From NCBI RefSeq assembly GCF_040183065.1, contig NC_091121.1:61288287-61352286 (forward strand): DNA of 64,000 bases, written 5' to 3'. Shown here piece after piece: positions 1-38,902 of the stretch. Origin of the DNA: Periplaneta americana (taxonomy: Eukaryota; Arthropoda; Insecta; Blattodea; Blattidae). Position 1 is the first letter of the stretch. Every line of letters begins with the position of its first letter. Under the pieces are notes generated by a model that worked only from the letters and a program-made list of their open reading frames with translations, was not told the origin of the DNA and did no database searches. Both the position numbers and the translations under genes were made by a program.

Positions 1-227
1 GTTTTTCTTCAAATGCGGTTGCAAGATGTTTGAGTTGTTGGCAATAAATGTCGGAAGTTATGGTTACATTCCTGGGAAGCAGTTCTTAGTACACGACGCC
101 TTCCTTATCTCACCAGATGCATAACATTATCTTCTGTAACTTTTGTATGGGGTGTCGTGTGTCGTGTATTGAAACAACAGAATCATGTAAAGAACGAACG
201 ATGTAAATCGTGTTTATTTATCACTTA

Positions 228-254
228 ACACCAATATGTATCCCATTGTGTTGT

Positions 255-294
<40 letters not shown>

Positions 295-713
295 CATTAT
301 TATTATTATTAGACTATCTTTTTATTGTGTACATTTTATTCAATTCTCGGTTTCTGGTTTCATTATGTGAATCCTAATTACTTGTGATCTAATACTAATA
401 TGTATTCCAATGTGTTTATTTTTATTTTTACTGTGTACATTTTTTATTGAATTATCGGCTTCTGTTTTTGTGTGATTCGTATTTGATTCTAACAGCATTA
501 ATATGTATTCCACTATGTTTATTTTTATTTTATGAGGTAAATTTTTATGTAACTACCTCTTTTGATCTCATTATGTACCTAAATCGTATCAGTATGTAAT
601 TAGTAATTACTTAATTCCGATCCAGTTGTATGTTCAACTATGTGAGCAAGTTTTAATCCTGGTTGAGTGTAAGAGAAGGCCTTACGGCCTTAACTCTGCC
701 AGGTTAAATAAAG

Positions 714-715
<2 letters not shown>
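228..715 (+). repeat. Probable LINE 3' end with three decayed tandem units
   Basis: Three related stretches start near 228, 392 and 498. Each has atatgtat(c/t)cca(a/c)t and an A/T-rich run; the first two also share gtgtacatttt and the related cggttt/cggctt. The end, agaaggccttacggccttaactctgccaggt plus taaataaa (two stretches near 675-712), closely matches the end near 27490-27530, so both are 3' ends of one retroelement family. An ATT tract follows. No coding region is visible. Confidence 0.55.
256..310 (+). repeat. (ATT)n microsatellite
   Basis: About 18 ATT units with one ATC interruption, inside the decayed LINE 3' region. Confidence 0.95.

Positions 716-760
<45 letters not shown>
715..760 (+). 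repeat. (ATT)n microsatellite, LINE tail
   Basis: About 15 uninterrupted ATT units directly after the taaataaa LINE 3' end. Confidence 0.95.
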
Positions 761-769
761 TTCTTGTAT

Positions 770-1440
770 GCAAAGGCATATTAGAATTCGCCTATACAAG
801 ATCTTGGCGACGAGACCTGTACTTTGTTACGGCAGTGAGGCATGGACATTGAGGAAGTAAGACGAAAGCAGAATAACGGCCAATGAAATTAAATTTATGA
901 GATATACATCGGGATATACGAAATGGAATCACAAACACAATGAAGACGTAATGGAAGAATTACAACTAGAACCTGTAATTAATCATGTAAAACATTATCG
1001 GAACAACTGGATAAATCATCTGCATCGCAAGCGTACAGATAGAATCCCAAAAGTCATGTTCCATTATCATCCAAACGGGAAGAGATCTCTCGATCGGTCG
1101 ACCTGGTTGGCGAGTTGGTATAGCGCTGGCCTTCTATGCCCAAGGTTGCGGGTTCGATCTCGGACCAGGTCGATGGCATTTAAGTGTGCTTAAATGCGAC
1201 AGGCTCATGTCAGTAGATTTACTGGCATGTAAAAGAACTCCTGCGGGACAAAATTCCGGCACATCCGGCGACGCTGATAACCTCTGCAGTTGCGAGCGTC
1301 GTTAAATAAAACAATTTTTTTTCTCTCGATCGTCCAAAAAAGCGCTGGATTGAAAATTTAACTGTGAGATCGTAATAGGCCATATGGCCTAATACTTGAA
1401 GGGAAGAAGAAGAAGAAGAAGATTTTCTTGTAGTGCTTTC
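770..1440 (+). mobile_element. LINE relic, reverse-transcriptase C-terminal end, split by a SINE
   Basis: Reads EELQLEPVINHVKHYRNNWI and NHLHRKRTDRIPKVMFHYHP, the typical C-terminal end of insect LINE polyproteins. After the inserted SINE it resumes as DRPKKRWIENLTV. 5' truncated, with stop codons. It ends in a GAA-rich stretch near 1399-1423. Confidence 0.75.
1097..1321 (+). mobile_element. tRNA-derived SINE, full length
   Basis: The head has a pol III A-box-like tggcgagttggtatagcgc and B box gggttcgatctc. The body ends aataaaacaattttttt. Flanked by the 11-base target-site duplication tctctcgatcg (1086-1096 and 1322-1332), which splits a LINE reading frame. Transcribed by pol III and mobilised by LINE proteins. 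Confidence 0.92.
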
Positions 1441-2724
1441 TCCTATGGCATTCTCCCAGTACACGGCACAAATATTTCGAGCCGTCTCCGCTGCCTTTGC
1501 TCCTCTATTAAACTCGAACAGAAGAATATGTCGGAAATGTTCGTTTTTTCACTTGACACTCCATCTTGTTTAGTCCATAAATAGCACAGTCTTTCTTCAG
1601 ATCCACAAAATTCAAGGCTTATTTACAAACACGACACTTCAAATGACAAATGACAAACGATAAATAATCCCCTAACAACGCAATGTTGTGATGAACACTA
1701 CCGCTACGTACTTATGCATTAACCTAATAGAAGGCTCCAACTTTTCCCTCGGCTTCACGGTTCATCTATACCCTCGGCTTCACGGCTTCACCTTGGATTC
1801 TGACTTCACGACTCCGCACCCAAATCCAGTGGCGGCCGCTGATTATGTTGCAGCGTTGCACAACGACCAAGTTTTTCCCGCACATTAAAATTTTGTTTAT
1901 ATTAATTAACTAAACAGTTTTTAAGTTTCCTTCTCGTCCAATTTAAATATATACATTTTTTATTTATATATCATTGAAGAATTCGAGTATAAAACAATCA
2001 GCATTTATAAAATTCATCAAATTGTGAATACTTCAGAAGTGGTCGTTGCGCGGCTCAAGCAACAGCCAGATTCCTGTAGCGGCTGGTATTGAAGGCAGGC
2101 TCAGCTCAGAGTTCCCTATCCCAGTAGTTAACACAGCTGGTCGCGGCAAAGCTCTTGCAACAACCGGAAGCAAATAGTTCTTGTATTTGCCTGTAGATTG
2201 CAGAAGTGACCATTCCGAATGGACACATTCGCTGGATGAATAGTGACTTGAGACGAAATTTTCAGATTTTTTCTGAGTCTTCGTTTCTCACTTCCTGACT
2301 TCCTGTTTCCTGACCAACGCGTAGCTAGGTGAGCACGTGGTCCAGTCGTTTTATAATCGTGTGAAATCCATTTAATCCTTTTTAAATATTTCGTTTTTGT
2401 TGGAATTTAAGTAGTTTTATATGAATTGTGCTGCATAATACCTTATTTTTTTATTGGATGTGATATTTTCGTCAATTTTGTGACATAGGTATGTAGGCAT
2501 ATGAAGTTATGAATTTTGTAAGTTGTTTAAAAAACAGGAACTTTTCTGGAGTTTAATGAGTTTTGTGTGAAATGTGGTAGTTATCACAATTTTTATAGTG
2601 CATAGTGAAGTGATGTTTTCTTCAAGTTTGTGATATACATGCGTTTACCATTACGAATTCTGTAAATAGTTTACAAAACAAGAACTTCTCTGTACTTTCT
2701 GGCGAAGAAAAATAAAAAAAATTA
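1441..2724. other. No gene recognised
   Basis: A short local repeat (ccctcggcttcacgg) lies at 1748-1790. A decayed duplication of about 90 bases, with the paired phrases ttatgaattttgtaagttg and ttacgaattctgtaaatag, lies at 2460-2550 and 2590-2695. The latter may be the 5' non-coding part of the hAT fragment that follows. No exon-like frame was seen. Confidence 0.5.
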
Positions 2725-2993
2725 AAGAACTTGGTAGACCATTGCCTGACCTAAATATTGTCCAGACAGTTACTACGGGAAAAAGACAGTTCAAGGGAAT
2801 TTTTAGAAAGGAAATTTACAATAATCAAGACTGGCTTTGTGGTTGTGAAGTGAAAAACGTACTGTTTTGTTTTCCGTGCATTTTGTTTGATGGGGAACGG
2901 TCGTGGACAAGAACGGACATTACTGATATTAATAATTTAAGTAACAGCATTGGATTAAAATGTTCATGGCCATGTATTGACAAAGGTAACTAA
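2725..2993 (+). mobile_element. hAT transposase fragment (ZMYM/TTF-type N-terminal region)
   Basis: One frame reads PDLNIVQTVTTGKRQFKGIF, KEIYNNQDWLCGCEVKNVLF and CFPCILFDGE. The WLCGCEVKNxLFCFPCxLF pattern belongs to ZMYM1-like hAT transposases of animals (TTF-type zinc finger before the DUF4371 region). The frame ends at 2993; no catalytic part follows. It lies 125 bases before RTK exon A. Confidence 0.72.
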
Positions 2994-3117
2994 TTCTACC
3001 CCACTCATCACAGAAAGTGCAACACCTAGACCCAAACTTCACCGGCCGCCACTGCCCAAATCTACATCCCTGCTTCACCTCACTGTCTTAAATGAAATAG
3101 GTTTCTCTGGTTTTCAG

Positions 3118-30442
<27,325 letters not shown>

Positions 30443-30950
30443 AGAAAGGACTTGATAGATACCAGTAACAATAACAAATATAGCTTATGCCTATGTCATG
30501 CTGTGTGCATTTCATTGAGAATGACCGACCGAGAATCTTGATATACACGCAATTGGATGCTCGCTTCCTACTATATGCAGAAGGCTGGCTGCGTGTGTCC
30601 TGACTGCAGAAAGCAAAACATTGGATGAAGCATCACAGCCAACCAGTTGTCCTGGTCGCTCGAAGACTATCACAGACTGAGAACTGTCTTCGATCAATGT
30701 GTTTACAGTATGCGCTATGGAAATGTTAAACTGCCTGATGCCGTCACCTGATTAGTGATCCTAGTAAGTATACAGGCCAACAGATTGAATAAAAATTACA
30801 ATAAAATATTTAAATGATAATAAATTAATAAATCAATAAAATACAATTTTAACAAACTATGTTGTCTATAAGAATACAAATATGAAGTATAAGCAGCATT
30901 AAAAAAATATATAATAGTCTTCTCTAGTACAACGGAACAGTTAACTTATA
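30443..30950 (+). other. RTK 3' UTR and flank
   Basis: Follows the RTK stop codon. AATAAA at 30788-30793 and 30800-30805 are candidate poly(A) signals; a 3' UTR of about 0.37 kb would result. Exact end not determinable. Confidence 0.5.
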
Positions 30951-31139
30951 GGGTGCTATGCATAGATATTTCGCTAGCCCGCGCTACAAGTGTACTAAAC
31001 TAGCCCCGGCTATCGAGTGATTACTTGTACAGGATTCATATCATATCATATCGCTAACACTGGTTTATGAATACGAAAAACGTTAATTCGCTGATCATCC
31101 ACCAGAAGCCCGTGCTAAAAATGTCTATGAATATGGCCC
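30951..31139 (-). mobile_element. MITE, family 1 copy b (inverted)
   Basis: Reverse-oriented relative of 5702-5881: tcgctgatcatc, gttt(a)tgaatacgaaaaac and aaatgtctatgaata are shared. Lies just after the RTK 3' end. Confidence 0.8.
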
Positions 31140-32730
31140 ATAATATTTTGTAACAGTGTTGCATTCGTAATGGCACAGGACAAAAGCAAACATATTAAAG
31201 AAACTAAGGAGGAAATTCTAGACAAGATTGAACAAAATAGTTATTAATTTTAAAACCAAATGGCGATTTTTCCATTGATTCTATTATTTTTTTAATAACT
31301 TCAGCACGCATATTATTTGCTGCATCCTTGATATTTCGTGATATGGTCGTTGAATGGGAATAATAGGATCTGCATACAATAAGTAGCTTCAACGTCAATC
31401 ATTGTCTGCGATTAAGCATCTCTTAATATACATTACTATAAAAATGTTAAGCAAACTGAACATGTAGATTTGGTTTATTTTTATTAAATACTGTGACTAA
31501 AATAGATTATGTCTTCCTTGGAAGAAATTTGAGAAGCATCACAAAATCTCTGTTCTTTTTATGCAATCATATATTTAATAAGCTGCACTAAACATTTTAA
31601 TTACTGATATGAGTTCGATAAGATAGATGCTGAGTAACATTATTGATAGTATAAAACATTATTTCATTTAAATAACTGTGTTATTTAAAAATTATGTTTC
31701 TTGTTTAAATGTTCAAATACTTTCTAATTTTCGTGCCATCTGAAATAAAAACAAAATGGTAACCTTCTTTGGTAGGTTGTTTTGGGTATCAGGAATTAAA
31801 AGGTGATGTAATTGTAGTGCAAGAACCTCGAGCGCTTGTGGCCGACCAAGTAAACTTTCCAACCTATCGGTTATAAATTCTCGACTACGTGCGCTCGAGT
31901 GAATCACTTCCTGCCTGCCTTCTACACAACCAAAGACTGATCAGCGAGCTTGGTCAGTGTTTTCAAGAGAATGCAGAGGTCTGGTGTAGAGATCCATAAT
32001 GATTTACCACAATTTGCACGAACAGTATTGTGTAAACACTGTTCATTTCTATAAAAATTACAGCAAAGATTCAATCACATATTACCATACTAATAATCTA
32101 TATATAAAAAGTAATAATCGGGCATCAGACTATGAGTAAAACTATCGCAAAATTTAAAAAAATGCATTTTTATTAATATTGACGTTAGATTTTGGTAGAT
32201 AATCTGCATAAAGTATGGGTATAATTTACAGTACATATAAAAATCAACTTTAACTTATGTTACTCTGAAACATCAGCCTTATTAATTTTGTAGGCCCCGT
32301 AACTCCTGTTCTATATATCAAATGCCAATGATGTATCCTACATACATAAATATACAGCACATGGTTTATCAAACCCAAGTAATCCTTACCCTTCCTTCAA
32401 TATGTACCATAATAAAAATGTTTCCTTACTTTTCCCCACATCTACTTAGCAGCACATTATACATAGTTAATAACAAGAAATCTTTGTTATTAATTTATCC
32501 AAACAATATTGCACTATTCCTTATCTCTATATTAAAAATTTCATTAGGGCTATATATAACGGTATACATAAACTATTAACCATATTAACCAATTAAATTA
32601 AGATACACCAACCTCCCCAAAAAATGATAAAAAGTATGCACCACAACTGAACGGAACAACAGGAAATCACTTAAAAATAAAATGCATTAGGATTATATTC
32701 ATTTGCCCAAGCAAGATTCAATAACAAGAT
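31140..32730. other. Intergenic, nothing recognised
   Basis: AT-rich. A - strand frame at 31907-31713 (RLESLLGRPQALEVLALQLH) is unrecognised and short. No repeat with clear borders. Confidence 0.45.
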
Positions 32731-32732
32731 AA

Positions 32733-32734
<2 letters not shown>

Positions 32735-32784
<50 letters not shown>

Positions 32785-32806
32785 TATCATTATTATTATT
32801 ATTATT
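32735..32806 (+). repeat. (ATT)n microsatellite
   Basis: About 24 ATT units with two interruptions. Confidence 0.95.
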
Positions 32807-32834
32807 CCTGCTGCTGTTATCATAATTATCACCA

Positions 32835-33236
32835 TCACAGCTTATTAATTTGTATCATCTCGGTAGGAGTGCGGCTTGTGGCGGGTGGTGAATTTGCTTG
32901 CTTTTGCCCCTCTGGAATTAATCTCATCTGAGCTTTGCCAGTCTCATTAAGTACACAGAAGATGCCTTTCTTGGAAATAACGAAACCACGTTTTTTGCAG
33001 GCTCCTATGATTTTCACGTAAATGTACTTGGCACTGGAAAGGGTCGTAATGCACCCCTCCCAAAAGGCTCGATTTTCTTGGGCTTTGTTGCTGTGCACTT
33101 TGTGAAATCGCTCACTACGGTCTGTCACCTCTCGCCACAGTTCAGCTGTCATGGGACTCATGACGTCATTCAAAAGTCGTTTCCAGAGATTGGAAACAAC
33201 CCTGTAATCAGCACGACCAATAAAACTGTAATTGGC
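32835..33236 (-). CDS. Unrecognised open frame, possibly a repeat protein fragment or an exon
   Basis: Open on the - strand from about 33236 (just after an in-frame TGA) to the stop at 32837-32835, about 133 codons. It reads NYSFIGRADYRVVSNLWKRL, LWREVTDRSERFHKVHSNKA and KYIYVKIIGACKKRGFVISK, then a polar end. The composition is that of a real protein and no internal stop occurs, unlike the surrounding sequence. No ATG leads the frame until the inner Met codons at about 33161 and 33152. I do not recognise the family. It could be a transposon protein piece or a last exon of a gene whose other exons I cannot see. Confidence 0.35.
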   Translation of the reverse strand, partial: ANYSFIGRADYRVVSNLWKRLLNDVMSPMTAELWREVTDRSERFHKVHSNKAQENRAFWEGCITTLSSAKYIYVKIIGACKKRGFVISKKGIFCVLNETGKAQMRLIPEGQKQANSPPATSRTPTEMIQINKL

Positions 33237-33478
33237 ACATCTTACATTTGCCTCGCCTCAATTGCAAGTCTCTTATTTACTTTTCAACTTCCTTAAACAC
33301 TAGTCCAATCATACTGAGTTGGCTATTATTGCAAAGATATGGAAATAATTAATGAAGATACATTTATTCCGATAAAAATTATGAAATTAATTATTATTCA
33401 ATTAATACTGATAAGAAATACGTATTATTTTAATGCAGTTTATTTATATTCATTATATTTTAATTTCTGTTAGATCGG

Positions 33479-33480
<2 letters not shown>

Positions 33481-33523
<43 letters not shown>
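33481..33523 (+). repeat. (ATT)n microsatellite
   Basis: About 14 ATT units. Confidence 0.95.
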
Positions 33524-33524
<1 letters not shown>

Positions 33525-34842
33525 TCTATTAATGTAGCTTTCATATACCTTCTATTATTTACAATTGTTTTAATTATTTAGTTTCATTGATTGCATGTGC
33601 AGTAGTAGAATCTTGCTGAAAGAATGCACATAACCGTTCTTGCTCAGTTCATTTGGCGAAATATGGTTGAAAGATCTCAGTTCTAAACCGAAGCAAACTT
33701 ACAGCGATATCATAAAATATCACTACTATTATTCTTTCACCTCAAGCAGCACATAAGATGCTGATTTTAGAACAATGACATGGAACTTCTTGCAAAATAT
33801 ATTTTGGTTTCTCAGAACTCCAGTATCAATTATTTCGTAAATTTACCTTTCTGTGAAGTAAAACAAGCAAATCCACTCACAACACAAGCTATTTGTATAC
33901 CAATAACAATTATACACTGTAACACATGTTCACATACATGCTTAGTCAACAATTACGTGCATGAATTATTGCCTGCACTGAACTTGCTACAAGGTGGTTG
34001 CAGAGAATAAGAAGCACTGTGTAACTTTTGTTAATAAACTTTACCATTCAAAAGCAGTAGAATGAAGAATAGTACTTTACTTTTCTATCTTAGCAGAGAC
34101 AGTAATACTTTGAGAAATTTACAATAAACTACTACAGTAGTTTATATATGAATCTTTTTTTTTCGTATTTTAAATTAAACAGTTTTATTTGTACCATACA
34201 TAATACTTGACAGAGTACTGGTACTGTTAAAGTAGTTGAAGTATTAATTGAAGCTGATATACATATGGAGAGAGAATAAAGAGACTGATAGAAGATAATT
34301 TTTTCGTAAAGACTATGCAACAGGAAAACGTCAACAATATAGTGTGCATAAAAGCATTGGAAACGTGGCTCTTCTACCTTAATCACTAAGTATCTCTACA
34401 CTGTTATGTTATGTACCACAAAATTATGTCGAGGTTATCATCTTCATATCATCACCACCCTCCTTTCATTTGATTGCATTTTCATGTAAGTCATGCTATG
34501 TCATTGAAATACATATCTATCATAGAAAACCGTATCATTATTAGAAGTTCTGTGAAGTGCTAATACTGGTTTACACAGTTTAAGTTTACTAGTGTATTAA
34601 ATTGGATAAGAAGTCGATGAAATGTAACTTCAAGATTCTGAAAAATAAAATGCTCAATTATACATTTTGTACAAAATAAAAAGTTTCTTAAAAAGTTAAA
34701 AGATAACGAACAAATTAACATTAATGTATTAATGCTCTAATTTTTGTACGTATAACTCACAAAAATGTAATAGGTTGTGGGAGAGCCTGTCTTTCAAGAG
34801 TTATGTTCATCAAAGCAAACGACTTTCACTTCATGGTACATA
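33524..34842. other. Intergenic, nothing recognised
   Basis: AT-rich sequence without frames or repeats I could identify. Confidence 0.4.
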
Positions 34843-35445
34843 CCGTATTTCATCGCATAATGGTCGCACCCTTATTTATAAACAAACTTATCAGGACTTT
34901 AAAATTTCACCGCATAATCGTCACATGAATTTTTCTCTTTATCACGATCAAGAATTATTAAAAAATAATGTACCGCCATTGCAACACAAAGTATCTTTAC
35001 GCTCAAGGTCGAATGTACGAGAAACAGTAGTGGCAGCTCACGAAAGTGAATTGAGTGGGGGTGCGAGATGTTAGCACCAAGTCAATAGCCATAAATGTCT
35101 TCAGTTCAGTACACTTGTTGGTTCTGAGTGGTGGTTGTTTACAAGTGTTCAAATACTAATCATCTTTCCACGAATTGGTCCAGTAGTCCGATAAAATGGA
35201 TTTCACTGTATTAGATGTACTGATACACGTGATTCAACAATTAACTCAGTAATACCACAGAAATGTTTATTTTTTATGGTATTATTCACGTTACAGTACC
35301 AGCGTTGCATGCTAATACCAGTTTCCTTCCTTCGCTTCTCCTTCCTCTTCTGCTACGGATCACGCAACTTGACCCTGCTTACTCGCACTCTCTCCGGTAA
35401 CATGGAAGCTGATTAAAAATGCGACGATTATGCGATGAAATATGG
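34843..35445. mobile_element. Non-autonomous Tc1/mariner/pogo-like element
   Basis: Termini CCGTATTTCATCGCATAAT and its inverted counterpart CCATATTTCATCGCATAAT, each extended by cgtcgca-like sequence, with TA on both sides (34841-34842 and 35446-35447). 603 bases, no transposase frame. Confidence 0.85.
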
Positions 35446-35848
35446 TAATTAATTTCTTGTGTACTTGCTGTAGTAAGTGAAGAGACAACACAACAGTTTA
35501 AATGAGATATATGTATAAAATGAATCTTGTGATTATAAATTGTGAATTATGTTGGATATGTTGCATCTTGTATTCACGAAGTGGATGTGTTATATTTTGT
35601 ATTAATTTTCAAGATATCCGTCCACTTGTAGTAGTTTTAGTAATGATCTATAAGCAATTCAGCTATTGTGCCCATTTGCGTCCTAAGAATTATGTCAGAG
35701 CATTAATGTGGACAATCCTCATACATGTCACAAAAACTTGGTTCCATCATAAAACATTATTCTATCAGAAAATTACTCGAATTGACAAAGTGAAAAATGA
35801 AAACACAAAGGAACTCTTGGTAACATTTAAACTCAGTAAAATTATAGA

Positions 35849-35967
35849 TTTGAGGGAGGTGAGATATGATGGTAGAGACTGGATTAATCTTGCTCAGGAT
35901 AGGGATCAATGGCAGGCTTATGTGAGGGCGGCAATGAACCTCCGGGTTCCTTAAAAGCCAGTAAGTA
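35849..35967 (+). mobile_element. Very short LINE insertion (3' end only)
   Basis: 119 bases of LINE 3' end (gggaggtgagatatgatggt to gccagtaagt) flanked by the 14-base duplication agtaaaattataga (35835-35848 and 35968-35981). Codes in frame for the polyprotein end RAAMNLRVP. Same family as 40037-41170 and 59690-60440. Confidence 0.93.
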
Positions 35968-36314
35968 AGTAAAATTATAGACATTTCTCGTAGAATATGA
36001 AGTATGTAAATTCAAAATCTAATTTGTTCACAGCTTTGTGTGCAATGGTATTCACTAATGTGCATATACAAGGTTAAAAAAATTAAAGTATCTTCTAATT
36101 AAGCCAAGATCTATCAGAAAAGCCAATGACTTCTCAAGTGCTACATATTGAAAAATCAACCAATCATGTTGTCAGGTACAGTAACAGCCTGATATAGCAC
36201 AGACCAATGCCCTGAATCCAAACATAACACAGTGGACAGTATGTCCCCTGAAAAACCAGTAATTATCAATCCTGTAATAATAGTTTATAGTATAAAAGAG
36301 TAAAATTAAATTTT

Positions 36315-36716
36315 ATGCGCGAGTAGAAAGTTTAGTGCCTGAGCAGTACCCACAGCTATTAACATTATCAGTATATGCAAAGTCACTACCTGCCACCTTG
36401 TGGCTACTCGCGCATAACCGTTGATTGGGCAAGCAGTGTAAACAGCCATAGGGTGTGATCCAGCAGGCAGTGGCTGTTTGTGAAGAAGTTATAAATGAAT
36501 GAATAATAATCACAGCCTGCTGGATCGCATCCTATAGCTGCGTAAACTGCCTGCCCAATCAACGGTTATGCGTGAACAGCCGCTAGGTGGCAGGTAATGA
36601 CATTGCATATACTGATAATGTTAATAGCGGTGGGCACTGCCTGCCACCTAGCGGTAAAATAACTTTGATTGAGCAGGCAGTATAAGCAGCCATAGGATGT
36701 GATCCAGCAGGCAGTG
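36315..36716. mobile_element. Compound fold-back element (arm, inverted arm, partial third arm)
   Basis: Arm 36343-36472 and inverted arm 36511-36640 match over about 130 bases with a 38-base loop; both contain aaccgttgattgggca and gatccagcaggc. A third partial copy in the first orientation follows (36637-36716). At the left, tgcgcgagtag (36316) pairs with ctactcgcgca (36405). Non-coding. Confidence 0.88.
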
Positions 36717-37095
36717 ATAATAATATATGGATTTTATGGTTGCTAATGTGTTGGTTGTCATGGAAAAAGTTTTTAAAAATCAAAAACTTTTAATTCAATG
36801 CTGTGAATAAAGGCATTGTTTAGGTTGCTAAGGATGATAAAATAAAGACCACTTTAAATACCAGTCATGGATAAAACTAGTTTGCATTCACAGTGAGAAT
36901 TCCACACTCCATACACATGGTGTAGCCTATATAGAATGTAGAAGAAAGAAAAAAAAAAAAAAAAGAAAAAAAAATGCAACCCCATCTGAAATTTTCATTT
37001 ATAGTTATGCAAGAAGATAAAGGAAAAATAGGCAAGTTTAATGATTACAGATAATGTTTAACTACTATTTTATTTTTTTTATTTTTTTTTTTATT

Positions 37096-37398
37096 ACCAA
37101 TGCCACCAGGTTGTCTTTTCGACATTTTTTGTCTTCTCTCTTGGCAATGGCTTAAGAGTTACCCACATCTGAAGTTGGAGTGCCTGGAAGGCGGAGTTAC
37201 ATTACCTTGATGAGGATGATTATGACTATGTGGTGCCAGGAGAGATTTTAAATCTAAACTTAAGCTAAATTCCAGGCCCTGGACGAACACAGGAATAATC
37301 CCCTTTAAGGAAAAATTCCTGTGCTGTAACCAGGAATCAAACCCAGGACCTCATGAACTATAGCCAGAAGCTCTGACCACTAGACCATGAGGCTGGTC
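37096..37398 (-). mobile_element. tRNA-derived SINE
   Basis: On the - strand the head reads catggtctagtggtcagagc (A box) and gggtttgattcctggt (B box), followed by a body of about 230 bases ending in an A-rich tail near 37096. Lies between the two genes. Confidence 0.8.
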
Positions 37399-38902
37399 CT
37401 ATTTTATGTTTCATAGGAATTAGAGATTTATAACTAGTAATTTTCTGTGTGGGAGGATATAAAATTATACATATTGGTACACTGTCTTTTTTCTTGTCCT
37501 CCCACCCCACTGTTTGTCACATAAGGTCATCATTTGTTACACCACAAATGTCATAAGCTACAAAACAGGGATGAAGTATGGTATCAGTCATTTACAGTAT
37601 TCTGATTTTAGTAGTTTGAGTGTAGAGTAAATAAGACATTAAAAATGTCACGTCCCTTCAAAGTATTTAACCTTAGGGGTACGTTACAATCTATAGCTAC
37701 AGATCCCAATATTCTACAGTGTCTCATGATTTTATGATAACACATAAAAAATTCTGGTTTAGGAAACAATAAAAAAAAGACACTACATACAAAGAAAACC
37801 ACTGGTTAGAAAATGTCTTCACGAAATTATATTGAAATGAGTGTGATTTTAGCCAAAACTGGATGTGGTTGATAAAAAATAGTACCTAATTAAGTAGGAT
37901 AATAATAATAATCTGTCCATTGATAGCTGAATTGCTCTATAGTATAAGCAAGGTAATATAATGCGTCAGTGAACTAAATCACTGTCATAATGTCCAGTTC
38001 AAAACTTTTGTTCATTTCATTTTTTCATACACTGAAATGTATTGAATTACCTATAAGAAATGTCTTCTAATAAGTGTTCTCATTCTTGGCTTTATTTCTA
38101 CAATGTATTACATATTTATGGTCTCTTCTTTGTTGTTACAGGCGTGGTATGAGATGTACATGCTTGTGTTTAATTTTATTGTAAAATATACATTACTATT
38201 ATTTCATAATAGTACAAGAAATAAATTAACATCTAATCAAATCAGGTGAACATGTCTATTTCAATAAAATATTAACAAAAAAAAAATAATAATAAAAATG
38301 TACGTAGTGAAAGTAAATATGTCAATCTGAATTGATTAAGCTATTATGATACAAAATACAATAAATAAAATGCATTTGGGAATTTTAGTATTATACAAAT
38401 CAAATCAATCTTGACACCAGTATAAGTTTTTCCTACGCATCATACTGGCACATGATAAATTGCTAAAGCTACTTATTTTGCAAAGTAAAAAGTTAAAAAA
38501 TTGTATCTTTCCCAATTCTTTAAATGCATTATGTATTACATAATGCAATAACTGGTACAAATAAATTATAATTTTATAATGTCCATTACAATTTACCTTC
38601 CTTCATCCTGTTCTTATTTTAGATTTTAGCTCAACACATTTGCAGTTTAAGCATTTTTGCAAACAATATCATAAGTTCTAACAAATTATGGGCAATATGA
38701 AGATACAGATTTATGTTACATACTTATAGAACAAAAACCACAAACAAAATATATTCAAAAGAATATTTCAATAAAGAATCTTATAAGATGCGAAGGTGTC
38801 GCACGACTACAACATATTTTCAGATGCTTCTTTCATGCTGTATTGTAGTGAACAGGAGAGGAGGGTACAGGTACGGAATTACGCAAATAATGTGTGTGTG
38901 TG
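37399..38902. other. BDP1 3' flank and probable 3' UTR
   Basis: AT-rich; no repeat with borders. On the - strand AATAAA occurs at 38096-38091. A run of g/t (tgtgtgtgtg) lies just after the BDP1 stop, near 38892-38902. Confidence 0.5.

Noticed and set aside
897-1193. 98-codon + frame as a gene
   Set aside because: The first part is a LINE C-terminus and the second part the inserted SINE.
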